Shown here one piece after another: positions 34,101-42,943 of a DNA stretch of 60,000 nt. A program made the translations under genes and the position numbers. Source of the DNA: Mesostigma viride (lineage: Eukaryota; Streptophyta; Mesostigmatophyceae; Mesostigmatales; Mesostigmataceae); the NCBI GenBank assembly GCA_009746045.1, contig RPFO01000500.1, positions 250,199 through 310,198 of the forward strand, written 5' to 3'. A model generated the notes under the pieces. That model did no database searches. It saw only the letters and a list, made by a program, of their open reading frames with translations, and was not told the DNA's origin. Numbering within the stretch: position 1 is the stretch's first letter; the number at the start of each line of letters is the position of its first letter.

Positions 34101-36177
34101 AGAGGGGACGGAGGAGCATGGCTCGCGACGGAACAAATCCTGGCTAGCGTCGCCTTGGCGAAACAGCGTGTCCTTCGAATGATAGGGAAGAAAAGCATAA
34201 AGGCAGGAAAAAGCTGCCAACACATCGTGGAAATTTCAAACAGGATCACCTGATGAAGCCACTGGCCAACGATCGCTGGGCCAGGGCCTGCTGTACGCTG
34301 ATGTTTTTATGGGTGGAAGACCCAGGAGGGATTCACCTTACTAATTCAAAACAGCCGCAACGTGCCCTAGTACGTACCATCAAACACCCCTGAGTCGTAG
34401 ATGCTCGCATAGCCCCCAGTTGCCTTGTTTTTGCGGCCTGGTGGCTTCCCTTGCCTGCGCCCATAGCCACCGGCCAGACACACGCATACATACACACGCA
34501 CACACACATTGCGATCAACACCCACACCACCGTCGCATAGGTCACGTCAGCTCCAGTGCAGCCCCAACGCCTGGCCCTTAACTTCCCTCCCAGCCGCGCA
34601 ACGGGCCCACTTAGCAGGCCTTGCCACCAGGGGCACACCTCTGCCAACCTGACTTGTGTCCCTGCAATTGCCTCCCCTGGTGTCCTACCATCCGCAATCC
34701 CTCAGCCACTCATAGGAACCACCGCTGCGCACGCTCCCCACTCATCAACCACCAAACAAATATCTCCCATCTCCGTGCAAAGCCCATTGTCTGCAGGCAC
34801 CTCGGACGTGCCTAGAGGGCACTGCGCACGTGCATAGCAGGCACCTGGCTCCAATGTGCGCTACTTGGGAGGCATGCGCTGGGCAAGGACGTCTACATGC
34901 GCTGGCAGCATACATGTCTGTATGACTATGGGAATGGGACGGGTGACGCCGCGCAGCCGGCACGCAGCCGTGCCACCGCCCTCTTTTGCCAGTGTGTTTA
35001 CTCTAGAACCTAACAGGTTGGGCCTACGGTAGTTGTAATTGTGCGGATGAGACATGCTCCAGAGGCCGGCAAGGCAGGCAGGCAGAAACCTCGGCAAGCA
35101 GGAGGGACCAGAAACAAAGTGCCAAGACGACGGCAGGCTCTTGCAGCATTTGAGTGCGGGGGTCATGTCTATGTTATGTCTTGTTCAATGGCTCGATTTT
35201 GTTGGGCTTGAAAGCAATCATGAGCTCCATGACCTCCCATGCGGAGACGTGATATTGCAATCATACTCGTGGATTCGTAACTGCCATAGCGACACGGGCG
35301 CTGCTAGGGGTGCGGTTATTGGAAGCTGCGAACTGGAACGTCAAGCCTCCTCTTCTGTCCTTTTGGAGGCATTTACATCCCTGATGCTTCATGCAACAGT
35401 ACAGCAAGATGGCATCAACCCCAGTGCCAGGAAGTAGGTGACTGTTCCCACGTAGGACACTGCATTTTATGAGTAGGTCGTCCTATCCCATTCCATTTGC
35501 TAGCTTGTAGGCAGGGGCGTGCAGTTTTCACTGGGAAGGCGAGTAAAACGGCCAAACAAGGCGGTATGTTGAAGACGAGGCCATAGCGAGCACCATCTCT
35601 CCAAAAAAATACAGAAAAATGGTTTTGATGAAAGCTGCTGCCTGATACTATCTAAAGTAGATTCCACACGTTTATGGAGAGTAAACATGCCACTAGTTCA
35701 TGTCATACTTCATTCCAAAAGAAAGTCCTGAAAGCGACGATGGCGTCGTATCGCATCTCCGTGATGCACGGAAAAATTCCTGAAATGCTAGTGGCGTACC
35801 TTCCTGAGCCGGCATCTTTACTCCTGTCTTTAAAACCTCCGAGATCCTCGATTCTCAACTTATGCGGGTTAAAGCCAGTGAAGGGGTGCTCCAGAGGCGG
35901 CCCTTCCATGTAGTTGGTAGCAAGCACGGTCAGATTGTTCCTTAAGGACATTGAGTCTTGGTGATTACGAACCATTTTCCAAAATGCTAGATGAGGCGCC
36001 TTCCTCGAGAGAGTAAATCTAAAGATCCTGTGACATCTCGGCAGTCATTTCGCAAACGCAAATTTCTTATATGATATGCCCGGGCCAAGGAAATGCAGCA
36101 GTAACAGCACACGCCGTAGCCACCGGAAACTGCTCCGGCTGCAGAGCCCATTCGGACATTTGATCAGCTTGCGACAT
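1145..36177 (-). CDS. Large coiled-coil protein, 17 proposed exons, function unknown
   Basis: Proposed exons in transcript order: 36177-36111, 35986-35800, 35692-35670, 34437-34378, 33532-33296, 31841-31774, 31102-30857, 14096-13906, 13239-13164, 12720-12529, 12265-12064, 11155-10932, 10010-9812, 8400-8297, 7872-7757, 7399-7372, 1258-1145. All have GT-AG borders and the phases match at every junction. The CDS is 2334 nt (777 residues). The N-terminal part is not repetitive ([15 protein letters not shown]). The middle is long charged helix typical of coiled coil ([36 protein letters not shown]) with an alanine run in exon 11, then a Ser/Pro-rich region (exon 12) and a helical tail ([15 protein letters not shown]). 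I do not recognise the family. A structural, cytoskeletal or ciliary role would fit a coiled coil but is only a guess. The first three exons and the 28-nt exon 16 are the weakest. The final ATG-TAA overlaps a strong donor-like GTAAGT, so the protein could continue further left. A DIRS element lies in the last intron and a 16-kb minisatellite in intron 7. Confidence 0.72.
1489..1676 (+). repeat. DIRS split repeat A1
   Basis: This 188-bp left repeat matches 6590-6778 along its whole length, differing mainly in a C-run (C after GGT versus CA plus C-run). It contains a TATAAAG box and is the likely promoter region of the element. Confidence 0.95.
1628..1634 (+). promoter_or_regulatory. TATA-like box in repeat A1
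   Basis: TATAAAG lies about 100 bp upstream of the first ATG of the element (1735). The same box is in the A2 copy at 6730-6736. A TATA box in the left repeat is what a retroelement promoter would need. There is no direct evidence of transcription start. Confidence 0.5.
1735..2833 (+). pseudogene. DIRS ORF1, gag-like, frame-broken
   Basis: The first ATG after repeat A1 opens [14 protein letters not shown]. Sense-like coding continues through three frames: frame 1 to about 1990, frame 0 to about 2465 ([17 protein letters not shown], then a Glu-rich run), then frame 2 to the TAG at 2831-2833 ([20 protein letters not shown], later [18 protein letters not shown]). Both changes sit at short homopolymers. 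The position upstream of pol and the helical, charged composition fit a structural gag-like protein, but no zinc knuckle or other diagnostic motif was seen, so the label rests on position. Confidence 0.6.
2834..5422 (+). pseudogene. DIRS reverse transcriptase and RNase H region, frame-broken
   Basis: The RT fingers read [20 protein letters not shown] at 3823-3882 in frame 1. The frame changes near 3920 (a G-run) to [13 protein letters not shown] and then [12 protein letters not shown] at about 4119. It changes again near 4245 to the frame carrying the catalytic IDD (4361-4369, [11 protein letters not shown]). RNase H follows with its acidic residues in order: TDAS (Asp codon 4868-4870), KEA (Glu codon 5105-5107), VDSS, and NPADGPSR near 5326, the last being typical of DIRS RNase H. 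The upstream linker (2834-3700) has no recognisable domain. The motifs are intact while the frame is broken, which suggests either a recently inactivated copy or assembly indels. The product would copy element RNA into DNA. Confidence 0.82.
2845..3010 (+). repeat. 84-bp tandem duplication inside the DIRS coding body
   Basis: Two copies start at about 2845 and 2929, each containing GGCGCACTCTAGTGGGCACG. A degenerate third copy is at about 3075-3130. The period of 84 bp keeps frame and gives a repeated [13 protein letters not shown] in the region between the gag-like and RT parts. Confidence 0.85.
5402..5425 (+). other. 2A-like ribosome-skipping motif (DVEANPGP)
   Basis: In the same frame as RNase H the codons read GDVEANPGP, preceded by RRDLTSD. 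This matches the 2A consensus D-x-E-x-N-P-G-P, where the ribosome skips the Gly-Pro bond (here between 5422 and 5423). It lies between the end of RNase H and the start of the tyrosine recombinase, where a 2A would release the recombinase as a separate protein from one ORF. 2A motifs are established in RNA viruses and some non-LTR retrotransposons. Activity here is an inference. Confidence 0.75.
5423..6350 (+). pseudogene. DIRS tyrosine recombinase, frame-broken
   Basis: The first part is in the RNase H frame ([17 protein letters not shown]). After the C7 run at 5735-5741 coding moves to frame 1 with the first catalytic Arg in [14 protein letters not shown] (Arg codon 5842). After about 6080 it moves to frame 0 with the H-x-x-R box HSLRHGGAT (His 6132, Arg 6141), a downstream RRGRW, and the nucleophile Tyr in QRYV (codon 6237-6239). 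All hallmark residues of a tyrosine recombinase are present. It would integrate a circular cDNA intermediate. The terminal stop is at 6348-6350. Two single-nt frame changes make this copy formally a pseudogene. Confidence 0.8.
6432..6530 (+). repeat. DIRS split repeat B1
   Basis: This 99-bp repeat is identical or nearly so to 6804-6902. It begins with an inverted repeat, GGGACGGGCAG and CTGCCGTCCC with a 14-nt loop, which may fold or serve as a recombination site. Confidence 0.93.
6529..6537 (+). terminator. Poly(A) signal of the DIRS element
   Basis: TGTAA, the usual green-algal poly(A) signal, overlaps AATAAA in TTGTAATAAAC at the end of B1, about 180 bp after the recombinase stop. The equivalent end of B2 lacks this extension. 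Confidence 0.5.
6590..6778 (+). repeat. DIRS split repeat A2
   Basis: Second copy of the left repeat (1489-1676), 59 bp after B1 and 25 bp before B2. Confidence 0.95.
6804..6902 (+). repeat. DIRS split repeat B2
   Basis: Second copy of 6432-6530. It marks the right end of the element. Confidence 0.93.
6903..7371. other. Intron remainder, no feature recognised
   Basis: Sequence between the DIRS element and the 28-nt exon of the coiled-coil gene. It contains an A/T-rich spot at about 7138-7158 and short ORFs on both strands with no coding look. Confidence 0.5.
8430..8628. repeat. 29-bp minisatellite
   Basis: About seven copies of a 29-bp unit containing CACAAGCCAAAGGGTTCG, in the intron upstream of the 8400-8297 exon of the coiled-coil gene. 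Because 29 is not a multiple of three, the repeat reads through all frames in turn. Confidence 0.95.
8760..9240. other. Possible DNA-transposon or MITE-like insertion with repeated AAGCGGA motif
   Basis: Six AAGCGGA heptamers in about 390 bp: 8807, 8861, 8898, 9079, 9186 and one inverted at 9147. There is also a 9-bp hairpin (GGAAAGTCC at 9107-9115 against 9121-9129) and an A-rich centre near 8980-9010. Clusters of a short motif are typical of subterminal transposase-binding sites. No terminal inverted repeat or target-site duplication could be fixed by eye. Confidence 0.35.
10085..10775. repeat. 57-bp minisatellite
   Basis: About 12 copies of a 57-bp unit containing GGTGGTTGGGACACCA(T/A)GC. 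Copies alternate mainly at one T/A site. The period is divisible by three, so long repeat ORFs exist on both strands. It lies in the intron between coiled-coil exons 11155-10932 and 10010-9812 and is not treated as coding. Confidence 0.95.
11335..11465. repeat. 34-bp tandem repeat, about 3.5 copies
   Basis: The unit contains GACACGAGGGACGTCCTTAT followed by GCGAGTGA. It is intronic in the coiled-coil gene. Confidence 0.93.
14105..14130. repeat. Poly-G run beside a splice acceptor
   Basis: A run of about 20 G lies immediately upstream (on the minus strand) of the acceptor of exon 14096-13906. In the pre-mRNA it is a poly-C tract, so it may act as the polypyrimidine tract of the 16.8-kb intron. 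Confidence 0.8.
14131..14703. other. Intron flank before the giant array
   Basis: No coding exon is supported. Only short unconvincing ORFs are present on both strands. Confidence 0.5.
14704..30628. repeat. Giant 9-bp minisatellite array (about 15.9 kb)
   Basis: Roughly 1,770 units of 9 bp. Main variants on the plus strand are CGGTCCCCT, CCGTCCCCT, GGGTCCCCT, CCGTCCATC, CCGTCCATT and CAGTCCATT. Rare 8- or 10-nt units shift the frame. The variants are arranged in blocks: CGG/CCG-type 14790-19560, GGG-type 19555-19610, CCATC/CCATT-type 19612-20354, then again CGG-type to about 23220 and CCATC-type to 23990, then CGG-type to 30225, GGG-type to 30312 and CCATT-type to 30628. It fills most of the intron between coiled-coil exons 31102-30857 and 14096-13906. 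The giant ORFs on both strands are a by-product of a stop-free 9-bp unit. Confidence 0.97.
32260..32471. other. Element with repeated CTTAAGTTGGGTT and a terminal inverted repeat
   Basis: CTTAAGTTGGGT occurs four times between 32275 and 32428. A 16-bp perfect inverted repeat joins 32404-32419 (AGCCATTCACGCCTTA) and 32456-32471, and extends imperfectly to about 31 bp per arm around an 18-nt loop. The AT-rich composition contrasts with the flanks. It could be a small non-autonomous DNA transposon or a strong hairpin, inside a coiled-coil gene intron. Confidence 0.4.
32608..32970. repeat. 24-bp minisatellite
   Basis: About 15 copies of a 24-bp unit containing CTGTGCTTGCGTATACCCAC, with increasing divergence to the right. 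The frame-preserving period produces repeat ORFs on both strands. It is intronic in the coiled-coil gene. Confidence 0.95.
35670..36177 (-). other. Tentative 5' exons 1-3 of the coiled-coil gene
   Basis: Exon 2 (35986-35800) is the best of the three: 61 sense codons, acceptor after CATCTAG and donor GTACGC. Exon 1 (36177-36111) is inferred from an in-frame ATG and a phase-1 donor GTGCTG that joins exon 2 to give a serine codon. Exon 3 (35692-35670) is only 23 nt, with acceptor ACTAG and donor GTGTGG; it is proposed because it links the phase of exon 2 to that of exon 4 and reads GMFTLHK. An alternative is that exon 2 belongs to a separate short gene. Confidence 0.4.
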
Positions 36178-37828
36178 CCTTTCCGGTAGAATTATCAACA
36201 ATGTCGTCTACTTATCTAGCCGTCGCGCGTGTCCGAAAACTAGGCATCGGTGTCCATACATGTGACGCGAAACACACGTTTGCTTTGTTGGCTCAAGCAC
36301 GTAACCTTGGGACTGCTCAAGCTTGTTCCCTCGCTCTTGTACAGCTATGGCCATCGCTGCTGCTACTGATATTCCAACCAACGTGTACGTAACATCAAGC
36401 CCTCCGAGAGCTTTATTTATTATTCAGTGTCCTACTCCCTAGCTCGGAATTAAGAAGCAAATTACCGTTCGCAAAGCCTGCCCTGGAACCGTGATCACGC
36501 CTGTTGCCTGATGGCAATTGCCCGTTGAACATGAATTTCCTAGAATTGTATTTTTTTTAATTTCCATAAAGTTTCCGAACGTTTTACGAAACTAGTTTGA
36601 ACGTTTTTAGACAGGGGCCAATGGCCATTCGTGACCATTGACCAACGTTGGCCATGAAATCCTAGCAGGGGGCAGTGGGGGACATCCAGGAGGGGAATCC
36701 AGGTAACAAATAACAACGCACCTCGGCCTCCAGCTGATTGATTTGAAACATTGCTGAAGTCCTGCCAGTCAACGGCTACACTATACTACCTACACTACCT
36801 ACTTGCCTCCGCCAGCACCGCTGAACGCGCTACAAAATTGAATACGGGAGCTTGGGAAGGGCTGCGCCGGCCGGAAGACCAGCCGGCTACCGAGAGCAGA
36901 GTGCGGATTGCGGACGTGCCAGAAAGATCTAAGGAATATATACGTGTCAGACAGATCCAGTCTTGTGCATGTTGTAGTTGTAGTTGTCAGTTGTGTCCCA
37001 CGCCGCACATGGGCAGCAGAGAATCGATGGTGGCCGTACATGTGCACATGTATTTTGACTCGTGCATGTGCACATGTCAGAGTACCAAAACCTACCAAAC
37101 CGTCTTCTCGATCTATGAGTGGTATTTGCCGTACTGTATTATTGGCCAGGCTCGATTTTCAACTGCAGTGGTGAAGAGTAGTGAAGATCTGGTGCCCGTC
37201 AGAGAGCACAAAAGGCAAGTCGTATGTCAGGAGGGTGGCGAGCGGTCGACACTCGACGAGTCAGCGACCCCTGTCCATTTGGGAAAACAAACCAGCACGA
37301 AATCCGCGCGCGGTCACACCAATTTCTGAGGACGCTCCGAAACTTTCCAACGGAAGTCGATGTTCTATAGAGATATGGCGCATTGCACTTGTTGTTGCAG
37401 TGATTTATGGAATTTGTGTCGTTACAGGGCTGTAAATTTCACGCTGTAGTCACTCCCCGCAATTATTATATTCAATAAGCAAGCGACGCGTCAATATTAT
37501 ATCAGTTCCTGGCTAATGTATGGACCACTAGCCCACATCAACCTGGAAGTCTGGAACTCCGCAATACGCCCCTCGTGCCGGGCTGACGGGATCAACGTGC
37601 TGCAAACGTAGCCCATGCTATACTGGCCAATGTCGACGTAGAAAACTCAGTTCTATTCGTGTGTGCACAATTAGTTTCGAATTATCCTTTAATGCCCGGC
37701 CTCTTTGCGGCGCAAGAGCGTCGATGTTTACCCCGGCTTAAAGTCAAAATGCCTTATGTAAATTTGTTTTTTAGGTGTTATAATCTCATCTAGTCACCGG
37801 CAGTTACGTCCCTCAAGGCCTCAACCCC
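36178..37828. other. Divergent intergenic region between coiled-coil and kinase genes
   Basis: About 1.65 kb, more AT-rich than the genes and likely holding both promoters. It contains a 36-bp stretch (36990-37025) shared with the right end of the window and a palindromic GTGCACATG pair near 37040-37078. A 192-codon plus-strand ORF (36751-37329) is present but lacks any recognisable domain. Confidence 0.45.
36990..37025 (+). repeat. Interspersed repeat segment shared with 59700-59740
   Basis: TTGTGTCCCACGCCGCACAT followed by GGGCAGCAGAGAATC occurs here, just after GTT-rich sequence. It occurs in inverted orientation at 59705-59740, directly beside the CAA microsatellite. Two copies with the same GTT/CAA neighbour suggest an unrecognised mobile element end. 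Confidence 0.6.
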
Positions 37829-40800
37829 ATGGAGACCAATGGCGTCATCGTTGAGTCTCTTGGAAATCCCGCAAACAGTGACGGCCAAGGTGTCGATCAT
37901 GTGCGCATGCCGACGACAGGGATACCAACTGATATGCAGCCCGAAACTTCGTCTTTGATGGCATCCGATACGCCGGCAGCAGAGTCGTCCTTGGGAACTT
38001 CTGCGACGTCGGCACCCACGGTGTCTTCTGCGGAATGTGTCAGCCCGTCGAAATTGAGAAGTTTTGCCGACGCGGCACACTTCGTAGCCATCACGAACAT
38101 GTTTTCCGCGGGTTTCCGCACGCTTCGGGACATGGTGTCCCCAGACTGCTATATCCAGCTGGAGGACATGCAGAACGTGGGGCGCCTTGGTGAGGGTGCT
38201 TTCGCGACGGTGGATCAATACATGATGAAATCGGGCGAGGGGCCGGCCCTGGCGGTGAAAAAGTTGAAGATGGAATTTATTGCCAGCGGCCCAGAATTGA
38301 GAGATTTTGCCCAGGTAGGCTTGCCCCTAAACTTGACACACAGGGGGTGATTTTCTGACCCTTGGGAAATTGCAAGGTGATGATGGCCCTGCTGCCTTTA
38401 CCCTTGCATGTGGCCTTAGGCCAACCAGTGAATGCCCCACACTGTCGCATTTTATTGCCGTGGCAAATGTAAATCTCTTGCCTGCGTTGATGCGGTGTAT
38501 TCCATGCACATACCTTCAGCATCCCGCCCTTCTAGACAGCCAATCCGCAGTCGGTAAGGTATAGAGGCCACCCATCGTGCTTTGCCTTGTTCGGTAACTG
38601 TACCCATGTTGCAACCCCTTAGATTCCCGCTTCCCCGTCAGTTGGCAAGCCATGGCCACCCAGTCCATGGGACAGCCGCACTCCCTGTGTCTGCAGCACG
38701 CCATCGGTGCGTGCTAGAGAGCACCCCTGGGGGACTATCGGAGACTGGGCCCAGGCGGAAACCTTCCCACCTGTTTCAATCGCTGTACTTAGGGTAGACA
38801 AGGAGCCCACGCACAAGTTGTCAAGGCAGAAGGCATCCGGCGGTGTCTTACGTTGAAGCACTCAGGCATACCTGCTCGCCACATTTCCTGCGGCCCGATG
38901 AAAGGCCGCGGCATGGGTGAAACAATAGTCGTGCTTGAAGCAGCCACCGCCATAGGGGCAAGGGAATCTGTGCCCTGGGCTGCTGTGGGTGGTGGCTTGA
39001 TTTTTACCGCCCAAGTCCCTTCCTTCCCTCTACTTTGGTTCCATCTGCATCTCCCCCCCCTGCCCCTGCCCCTGCCCCTGCCCCTGCCCCTGCCCCTGCC
39101 CCTGCCCCTGCCCCTGCCCCTGCCCCTGCCCCTGCCCCTGCCCCTGCCCCTGCCCCTGCCCCTGCCCCTGCCCCTGCCCCTGCCCCTGCCCCTGCCCCTG
39201 CCCCTGCCCCTGCCCCTGCCCCTGCCCTTGCCCCGGCTCTTGTCATCGTCTCTCTTCTGTCACGTTCTCTTCCCCCCCACACCTGGATGATCGTGGTTGG
39301 TGATTATGCCATGCCAGCTGCCAAGTTCGTTTGTTCAACTCCCCATTTGAGGCTTGAGCCCTGTTCCATCTTGCCTTCCACGTCTTGGCCTGACACACCG
39401 TGTGGTACTTGCATTCCTTGTGTGCTGTACTCCCGCAGGAGGTGGCCATCATGAAGAAGTTGAAGCACAAGAACATCTGCCGCTTCCGTGGCGTGGGCGA
39501 TTACGAGGAGGATGGCCACACACGGCAGTTTGTGTGCATGGAGATGCTGCGGGGGGGGTCCCTAGGCTCCCTGATCCATAACAAGAGGATCTCGGTGGAG
39601 CAGGCATTCCAATACGCGCGCGACATCGCCTGCGGCCTGGCCTACCTGCACGAATCCATCCCGCCCGTCATGCACCGAGACATCAAGCTGGATGTGGGTT
39701 TAGCTCTGTTTTGATTGTGTCATTGTTGACTTTGTTGATTCTATCAGTTTGTCTCATCATATTTTCCCACGTTATTTTTGTGCATGTCTGTGCTATATAT
39801 ATGCATTAGCCTATGCAGACTGTTATAGGCACCGCATACGTGGCATGTGTTTTATGACCCACAGTTGCCTATGTAGGATAAACAGCATCATGAAAAAGCG
39901 TAGTGTTACTGGAACTGCATGGGGCTTTATCCTTCCTACCCCACCCTCTACTGCCCTGTCCTGTCCCACGCACACGACGTCATGCGCGCACCCACCCCAC
40001 CGCGCATGCGGCGCAGAACATCTTGATCGACGCCGAGGGGGTGGCCAAGATCACCGACTTTGGCCTAGGCAAGTTTGTGCAGCGCGCGCTGGAGCGCCGT
40101 GCAACCGCGAAACGCATCTCCACCAGCATGGCGAAAGGGAGCCGCAGTGCCAGCGCGTCCAACACCAGCCCCGGCAACACCAGCGCCACCGCCACCATCA
40201 ACAGCTCGCGCAACGGGCCTAGTGCCCCCGTCGTCCCGGGACCCGAGCCCACCAGCACTAGCAACACTGCATCGGTGCTCAGCTTCAAGAGTTTTCGGTC
40301 CGGTGGCTCTTGGTCACAGCATAGCAGCGGGGGCACGTTCAAGAGCATGCTCACGCGCAGGTGGGTGCCGCGTGCACAAGTAGACATGCTCACGCGCAGG
40401 TGGCTGGCGTCGCCGAGTGCCCAGCGCACCTGCAGCGGTGTGGAGGTGTGTGAACAAGAGGTTCTGGATGATGGCGCGAATCTTGAGGCCCACTCTGCTC
40501 GGACCTGCGTGCCGTTGTTATCCGTCGATGTTTTGTCCTCCGGTTTTGCAAGCAGGTGAAATTGATGGGTACCAAGGTGGTTACGTCGTTTTTTTTCCTC
40601 CTCACGCCATGATGTGGCCATGATTTGGCGGTCTCGGACCACGGGCGTCTGCTTCCTTCGCGGCTCTTCTGTAGACCCCCGGCTTAAGGGAAAGCTCGGC
40701 TCTCCCTGGTGTAGGGATAGCTAATCGCCCCCTGTCGCAACCCTCCTCTACTGACTTGCTTGACATGGCTGCTTGCACATGGCACGGCACATGTGGGTGA

Positions 40801-42150
40801 CTCCCCCCCCGTCCCCCCCGCAGGTTCAGCACCAGAAAATCGGATATGCCGACAGGCGAGGCGGGATCGTACGCGTACATGGCCCCTGAAATATTCCGCC
40901 ACGAGCACTACGGCGTCAAGGTAGGGTCACTGTAGAGTTACATGGTGTGGTCACTGTGGGGGGTCACTGTGGGACACAGTGGGGTGAGTATAATGGGTGT
41001 GCCTACCGACTGGATGCCGCGGACTCGTGTCGTATCCGTGTAGTATCTGCGGTGGCTGGGCGGTCGATTAGCCGGGTGTCCCCTGCGGCCTGCCACCCCC
41101 TGCGGCCTGCCTCCCCCTGGAGCCTGCCGCCCCCTGCGGCCTGCCACCCCATCAACAGGCGCGGCGGCGCGCACAAACCTGCGCTACCTGGGTAGCACCG
41201 TACGGCCGTCTTTGTGGCGGTGCGGCCTCGGTTCGCTAGCCACAGGTCTCCGGGAGGACATGCGTGCTGTGACAGCACATACCACAAGGGCAAGGCCAGT
41301 CACAGCAATGCCGGTGTCTCATGCCTGGATCAAGCCAGGGGCCCTGCAAGGCATGATGATCAGACAAGGACGCTCTGCCTCCATCTAGGCATGAAGCGTG
41401 CCCCTGAGCACAGTCCCCTACGCATGTATTGTGTAGCTGCATGTCCTCTTTCCTTGGTTGGAGCACCGAGCATGGCTGCGCCAAGCAGCGCTTCACTATA
41501 CGAGCGTTCTGGCGTCTGAGGACCTTCATAGGTCAGTGAGAAACCCAGCGCAGGCCAGACACCGGGAATAGATCTCTTAACCGTAAGGGGTACATGAGCC
41601 GGGGTATACCGTGCGGGTTGTCATTGATGCGAGCTGCTGCACTCATGAAAATGTGCTTGACCTTTCATCTTTTTTCTGTGGGGGGGGCTTCCCTTACAGA
41701 TAGGAAATAACGACGGTCGAATGGATGAATAGGTGCTGAATAGGTGCACATGGTTGGCACCCACTATCCCTTCAATCTTTCATTTCCCCGTCCGGCATTT
41801 CCCTTCCATCATTCCCATGCGCCCTGCGATGCCACCAGGTGGATGTGTTCTCGTGGGCCATCATCTTCTACGAGTTGGTCGCCGGTCGGCGCGCCTACGC
41901 AGGGTACTACCTCACCCCGGAAGAGATCGGCGCGCGGCAGGCATTGGAGGGCCGGCGGCCGATGGTCCCCTCCAAGTGGCCGACTGAGCTCAAACAGCTG
42001 CTAACGTCTGCATGGGCAGACAGCGCCGCCCTGCGGCCGTCTGCGTCGGAGATCGTCAAGCAGCTGGACGCTATGGTGGCGCAGGGCGTCCCACAAGAGC
42101 CCCTGAGGGCTGCCGCAACCAAGCAGGGTTGCCAATGCGTGGTCATGTGA
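37829..42150 (+). CDS. TKL-type protein kinase with CaaX C-terminus
   Basis: Five exons: 37829-38314, 39439-39693, 40017-40360, 40824-40920, 41839-42150 (stop TGA). All have GT-AG borders and consistent phases, giving 497 residues. The kinase domain runs from about residue 112: Gly-loop [11 protein letters not shown] (118-128), ATP-binding Lys144 in LAVKK, HRD at 241-243 with D247-N248 (exon 2/3 junction), DFG at 261-263, APE at 382-384, VDVFSW in subdomain IX, and a late [11 protein letters not shown]. The signature resembles the plant and algal tyrosine-kinase-like (TKL, Raf/MLK-like) group of Ser/Thr kinases. About 120 residues separate DFG from APE, mostly a Ser/Thr/Pro-rich insert. The protein ends GCQCVVM, so CVVM is a possible farnesylation box. 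The first 110 residues are low-complexity with no domain seen. Substrate and pathway are unknown. Confidence 0.9.
39053..39235. repeat. Hexamer microsatellite (TGCCCC)n
   Basis: About 30 copies of TGCCCC in intron 1 of the kinase gene, almost perfect. The minus strand carries GGGGCA repeats. The proline-leucine and glycine-alanine ORFs here are repeat artefacts. Confidence 0.96.
41086..41152. repeat. Short GC-rich tandem repeat in kinase intron 4
   Basis: Four copies of an approximately 18-bp unit around CCCCCTGCGGCCTGCC. Confidence 0.8.
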
Positions 42151-42534
42151 TGGACCGTGGGACGGGCATCTACTTGCGGCTCATGCTCAGACGTACATGC
42201 ATTTTATTCTTATCCAACGTCACGGATCATTAATCCAACGTCGAACGTTGCCATTATATTTATGTATTGCACATCATGTATGTTAGAAACTTTTGGCCGC
42301 AGACTGAGTCTGGAGGAGGCTTGTTGGCCGATATTGATCCACCGGCTACCTGCAATCTACTTGGCCCACGGCTCCTGGGCCCTCTCGGCCAGCTCACTCA
42401 AGTTCAAAAGGGTGCATGCGAATAAAAGTTGTTTCGCTTAACGAAGTGGAAGGGTGTAAGCTGTGAAGAAATATAGAATATTCTTTATTTTAATAATACA
42501 GAATAAGTTGTCTTATTGAGATAGTTAAATAATG

Positions 42535-42943
42535 CATTAACATGCACGTGTGACTGCGTCACTTGAGCATATATAAGTCTCCTGCTGGTAGTCTTCTTTA
42601 TAAGTCGATCCTCAGGGAAATGAATATGGGATGGGGTGGATGAATGTAGTATGTGAGCTACCATGGTCCGGATTCTCCCGATTTCTGGCCTGCGCTGGTT
42701 GTCTCCTTGATGTCTAGTTCCTCGTTGCAGGTTTGTGGGCATGCACCACAGCTAGCCCGAATTAATCGCTATGCTCATGCCAAACCTAGTCACACGCAGA
42801 GGCCCCACCGACTTGGGGGTGGTGCATGTCTTTCATTACTGTCGATCTGCCACCTGTCTTTATATGCGTCATTTGCCTCCATATTACAGATAAACCAGTG
42901 GCCGGTTCCCCAGGCGTGAGCCCACCCCGGCGCGAGGGTAGCA
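42535..42943 (-). mobile_element. Diverged 3' fragment of an RTE-like LINE (copy 1)
   Basis: It aligns by eye to 42958-43235: the palindromic CACGTGTGACTGCGTCAC start, the GGATGG boxes, GGCCCCACCGACTTGGGGGT, and GCCTCCATATTACAGATAAACC. It has no intact ORF. It corresponds to the 3' end of the element read on the minus strand. Confidence 0.7.

Noticed and set aside
35054-35437. 127-codon plus-strand ORF
   Set aside because: No recognisable domain, and it lies inside a proposed intron of the minus-strand gene. It could be revisited with RNA data.
36751-37329. 192-codon plus-strand ORF
   Set aside because: It overlaps a dispersed repeat segment, is Cys-rich from GTT-like sequence, and has no domain or exon context.
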